The notes beneath the pieces are model-generated. The model was not told the origin of the DNA. It saw only the letters and a list, made by a program, of their open reading frames with translations, and ran no database searches. Below are positions 5,655 through 6,684 of a DNA stretch of 6,684 nucleotides, piece after piece. Source of the stretch: Burkholderiales bacterium (lineage in GTDB: Bacteria; Pseudomonadota; Gammaproteobacteria; Burkholderiales; Burkholderiaceae_C); the NCBI GenBank assembly GCA_011390055.1, contig JAABTC010000100.1, positions 1 through 6,684 of the forward strand, given 5' to 3'. The position numbers were made by a program, and so were the translations under genes. How positions within the stretch are numbered: position 1 is the first letter of the stretch; each line of letters begins with the position of its first letter.

Positions 5655-6404
5655 TCAAGGCTGGCAAGCCGCTGAAGTAAGCATCGACCGCCCGAGGTGT
5701 GATGCCGAGGATTCTGCACCGGTTCTCATCAGCTCGACACCGAGCACCTGGACCTGCAGGTGGAACAGGTTCGACCTCAAGCCGCCGATGTCAGGCTCCG
5801 GGCCCAGCAAGTCGGCCACCATCGGATGGTGGGTGCCGATGTCTTGGAGGTCCCCGCCGAACTCGATCATCAACGTCCATGCCGCGGGCTGAACCAGCAC
5901 CTGATCCTTTTTCTCAACGGATTGGATGGCGCTGGCGTCGAGCTTCGTCGCGCACAAGTGGACGCCGACGACGCCGTCGACCAGAGCGACCGATTGCAGT
6001 CTCGCGACGAGACGGTCGCGGATGGCCGCCGGGTCATCGCCCGCGACGTCGAACTTGACGGCCCGCACCATGGCCCCGTCACCCGTCGACCGGCTGAACA
6101 CCACCTCGGCCAGCGCCCTCGAAAGGTTGGTCAAGGCGCGAATGGATTCGACGGTCCACGGCGTCGGGGCGTTGAGCCGCTCCAAATACTCGCAGCTGGT
6201 CAGGACATCGGTGTCCAGCGTTTCATACAAGGTCAGCAGCTCGGCCGGCTGCTGCCGATCGCTGTACCTGCGGCCGCGCAGGAAGCCGCGGATGGCCGCA
6301 CGCTCGGGCATGTGCTCGGTGTTGTGCCATTCGTAGAAGCCATCACGGCCTTCGTCTGTCAGGCCGTGCCAGATCGCCACCACCCCGAGGCCCAACAAGC
6401 TCAT
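5655..6404 (-). CDS. Putative tandem dimeric alpha/beta-barrel (EthD-like) protein
   Basis: I do not recognise a characterised member. The 249 residues appear to hold two ferredoxin-like halves. The first (about 5-90) has strand GVVAIWH, helix EGRDGFYEWHNTEHMPERAA (18-37), strand GFLRGRRY (40-47) and strand ELLTLYET (55-62); the W26-H27-N28-x-E30-H31-M32-P33-E34-R35 run followed by I-x-GF is typical of EthD-like and related barrel proteins. The second (about 112-200) repeats the order with AMVRAVKFDV, DRLVARLQSVALV, GVVGVHLCA and AWTLMIEF but lacks the WHNTEH motif. The last 25 residues look unstructured. ATG at 6404 has GGGAG 9 nt upstream. It starts 16 bp after the oxidoreductase and ends 2 bp before the regulator, so all three are probably one operon. 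A role in small-molecule catabolism is inferred from the neighbours only. Confidence 0.7.
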   Translation of the reverse strand: MSLLGLGVVAIWHGLTDEGRDGFYEWHNTEHMPERAAIRGFLRGRRYSDRQQPAELLTLYETLDTDVLTSCEYLERLNAPTPWTVESIRALTNLSRALAEVVFSRSTGDGAMVRAVKFDVAGDDPAAIRDRLVARLQSVALVDGVVGVHLCATKLDASAIQSVEKKDQVLVQPAAWTLMIEFGGDLQDIGTHHPMVADLLGPEPDIGGLRSNLFHLQVQVLGVELMRTGAESSASHLGRSMLTSAACQP

Positions 6405-6420
6405 GTTGACTTGCTCCCGC

Positions 6421-6684
6421 TCACGCCAGGTGGGCGGCCTTCTTGGCCGCAGTCAGTTTCACCATCTCGGGCGACTTCTTGTAGTGCCCGTCCAGCGGAT
6501 AGCAGCCGGACACCAGGCCGTTGCGCGGCGCCGTCGTGCAGTCGCTGAACGAGCGGCACAGGCGCTTGCGTTGCAACGGCCGGCCGGCCAGCACGTCGGC
6601 TGGCAGCTCCGGGTAGGCCAGCACCATGCGGCCCAGGCCGACGAAGTCGACCCAGCCTTCGCGCACCACGGCCTGTGCCACGTT
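6421..6684 (-). CDS. NADH:flavin oxidoreductase (Old Yellow Enzyme-like), C-terminal end; rest outside window
   Basis: The frame runs in from the window edge and gives 87 residues before the TGA at 6423-6421. The segment EGWVDFVGLGRMVLAYPELP is the end of an FMN-binding TIM barrel of the Old Yellow Enzyme type, where the G-x-G-R loop contacts the FMN phosphate and the A-Y-P segment follows. After LPADVLAGRPLQRKRLCRSF comes a cysteine-bearing tail in a C-x5-C-x11-C pattern (CRSFSDC, then SGC), then YPLDGHYK and a Lys/Ala-rich end. Such enzymes reduce activated C=C bonds using NAD(P)H; the substrate cannot be told from this fragment. An MW of a full protein near 370-450 residues would be expected for the family. 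It is the first visible gene of the minus-strand unit and precedes the EthD-like gene by 16 bp. Confidence 0.8.
   Translation of the reverse strand, partial: NVAQAVVREGWVDFVGLGRMVLAYPELPADVLAGRPLQRKRLCRSFSDCTTAPRNGLVSGCYPLDGHYKKSPEMVKLTAAKKAAHLA

Noticed and set aside
5653..5667. TTG start at 5667 for the RpiR-family regulator
   Set aside because: It would overlap the upstream gene and add five residues (MPALT) absent from the usual family start; ATG at 5652 fits better.
4906..6548. Plus-strand open frames opposite the regulator, EthD-like and oxidoreductase genes
   Set aside because: They mirror the coding strand, lack domain resemblance and conflict with well supported minus-strand genes.

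Overview
The window is GC-rich with strong G/C bias at third codon positions. Its gene content points to a betaproteobacterium of the order Burkholderiales: the end of gltD followed by a six-gene mla (outer-membrane lipid asymmetry) cluster with mlaA sitting inside it. The order is inferred from protein resemblance and gene order only; the genus cannot be fixed from the sequence.

Left part (1-4799, + strand). Positions 1-732 are the C-terminal half of the glutamate synthase small subunit (gltD). After a 120-bp gap with a possible extended -10 promoter comes a tightly packed cluster: mlaF (ATPase), mlaE (permease), mlaD (inner-membrane MCE ring protein), mlaA/vacJ (outer-membrane component), mlaC (periplasmic lipid carrier) and mlaB (STAS subunit). 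F/E and D/A overlap by 4 bp, E/D and C/B are 15 and 5 bp apart, and A/C are 77 bp apart. Together these encode all parts of the Mla phospholipid transport route: MlaA at the outer membrane, MlaC in the periplasm, and MlaFEDB at the inner membrane. The A-C spacer holds a perfect 8-bp inverted repeat directly before the mlaC ribosome binding site. MlaA has no cysteine at all, so it cannot be a classical lipoprotein.

Right part (6684-4786, - strand). This is a second compact unit read toward the mla cluster: the C-terminal end of an Old Yellow Enzyme-like NADH:flavin oxidoreductase, then a 249-residue protein that looks like two tandem ferredoxin-like (EthD-type) halves, then an RpiR/HexR-like HTH-SIS regulator. 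Spacings are 16 and 2 bp. The regulator gene and mlaB overlap tail to tail by 14 bp with no room for a terminator.

No RNA genes, mobile elements or CRISPR arrays were seen. I found no convincing undescribed system. The points most worth checking are the cysteine-free MlaA, the hairpin before mlaC, the tandem EthD-like protein with its oxidoreductase and regulator partners, and the partial iron-sulfur-like cysteine pattern in the oxidoreductase.
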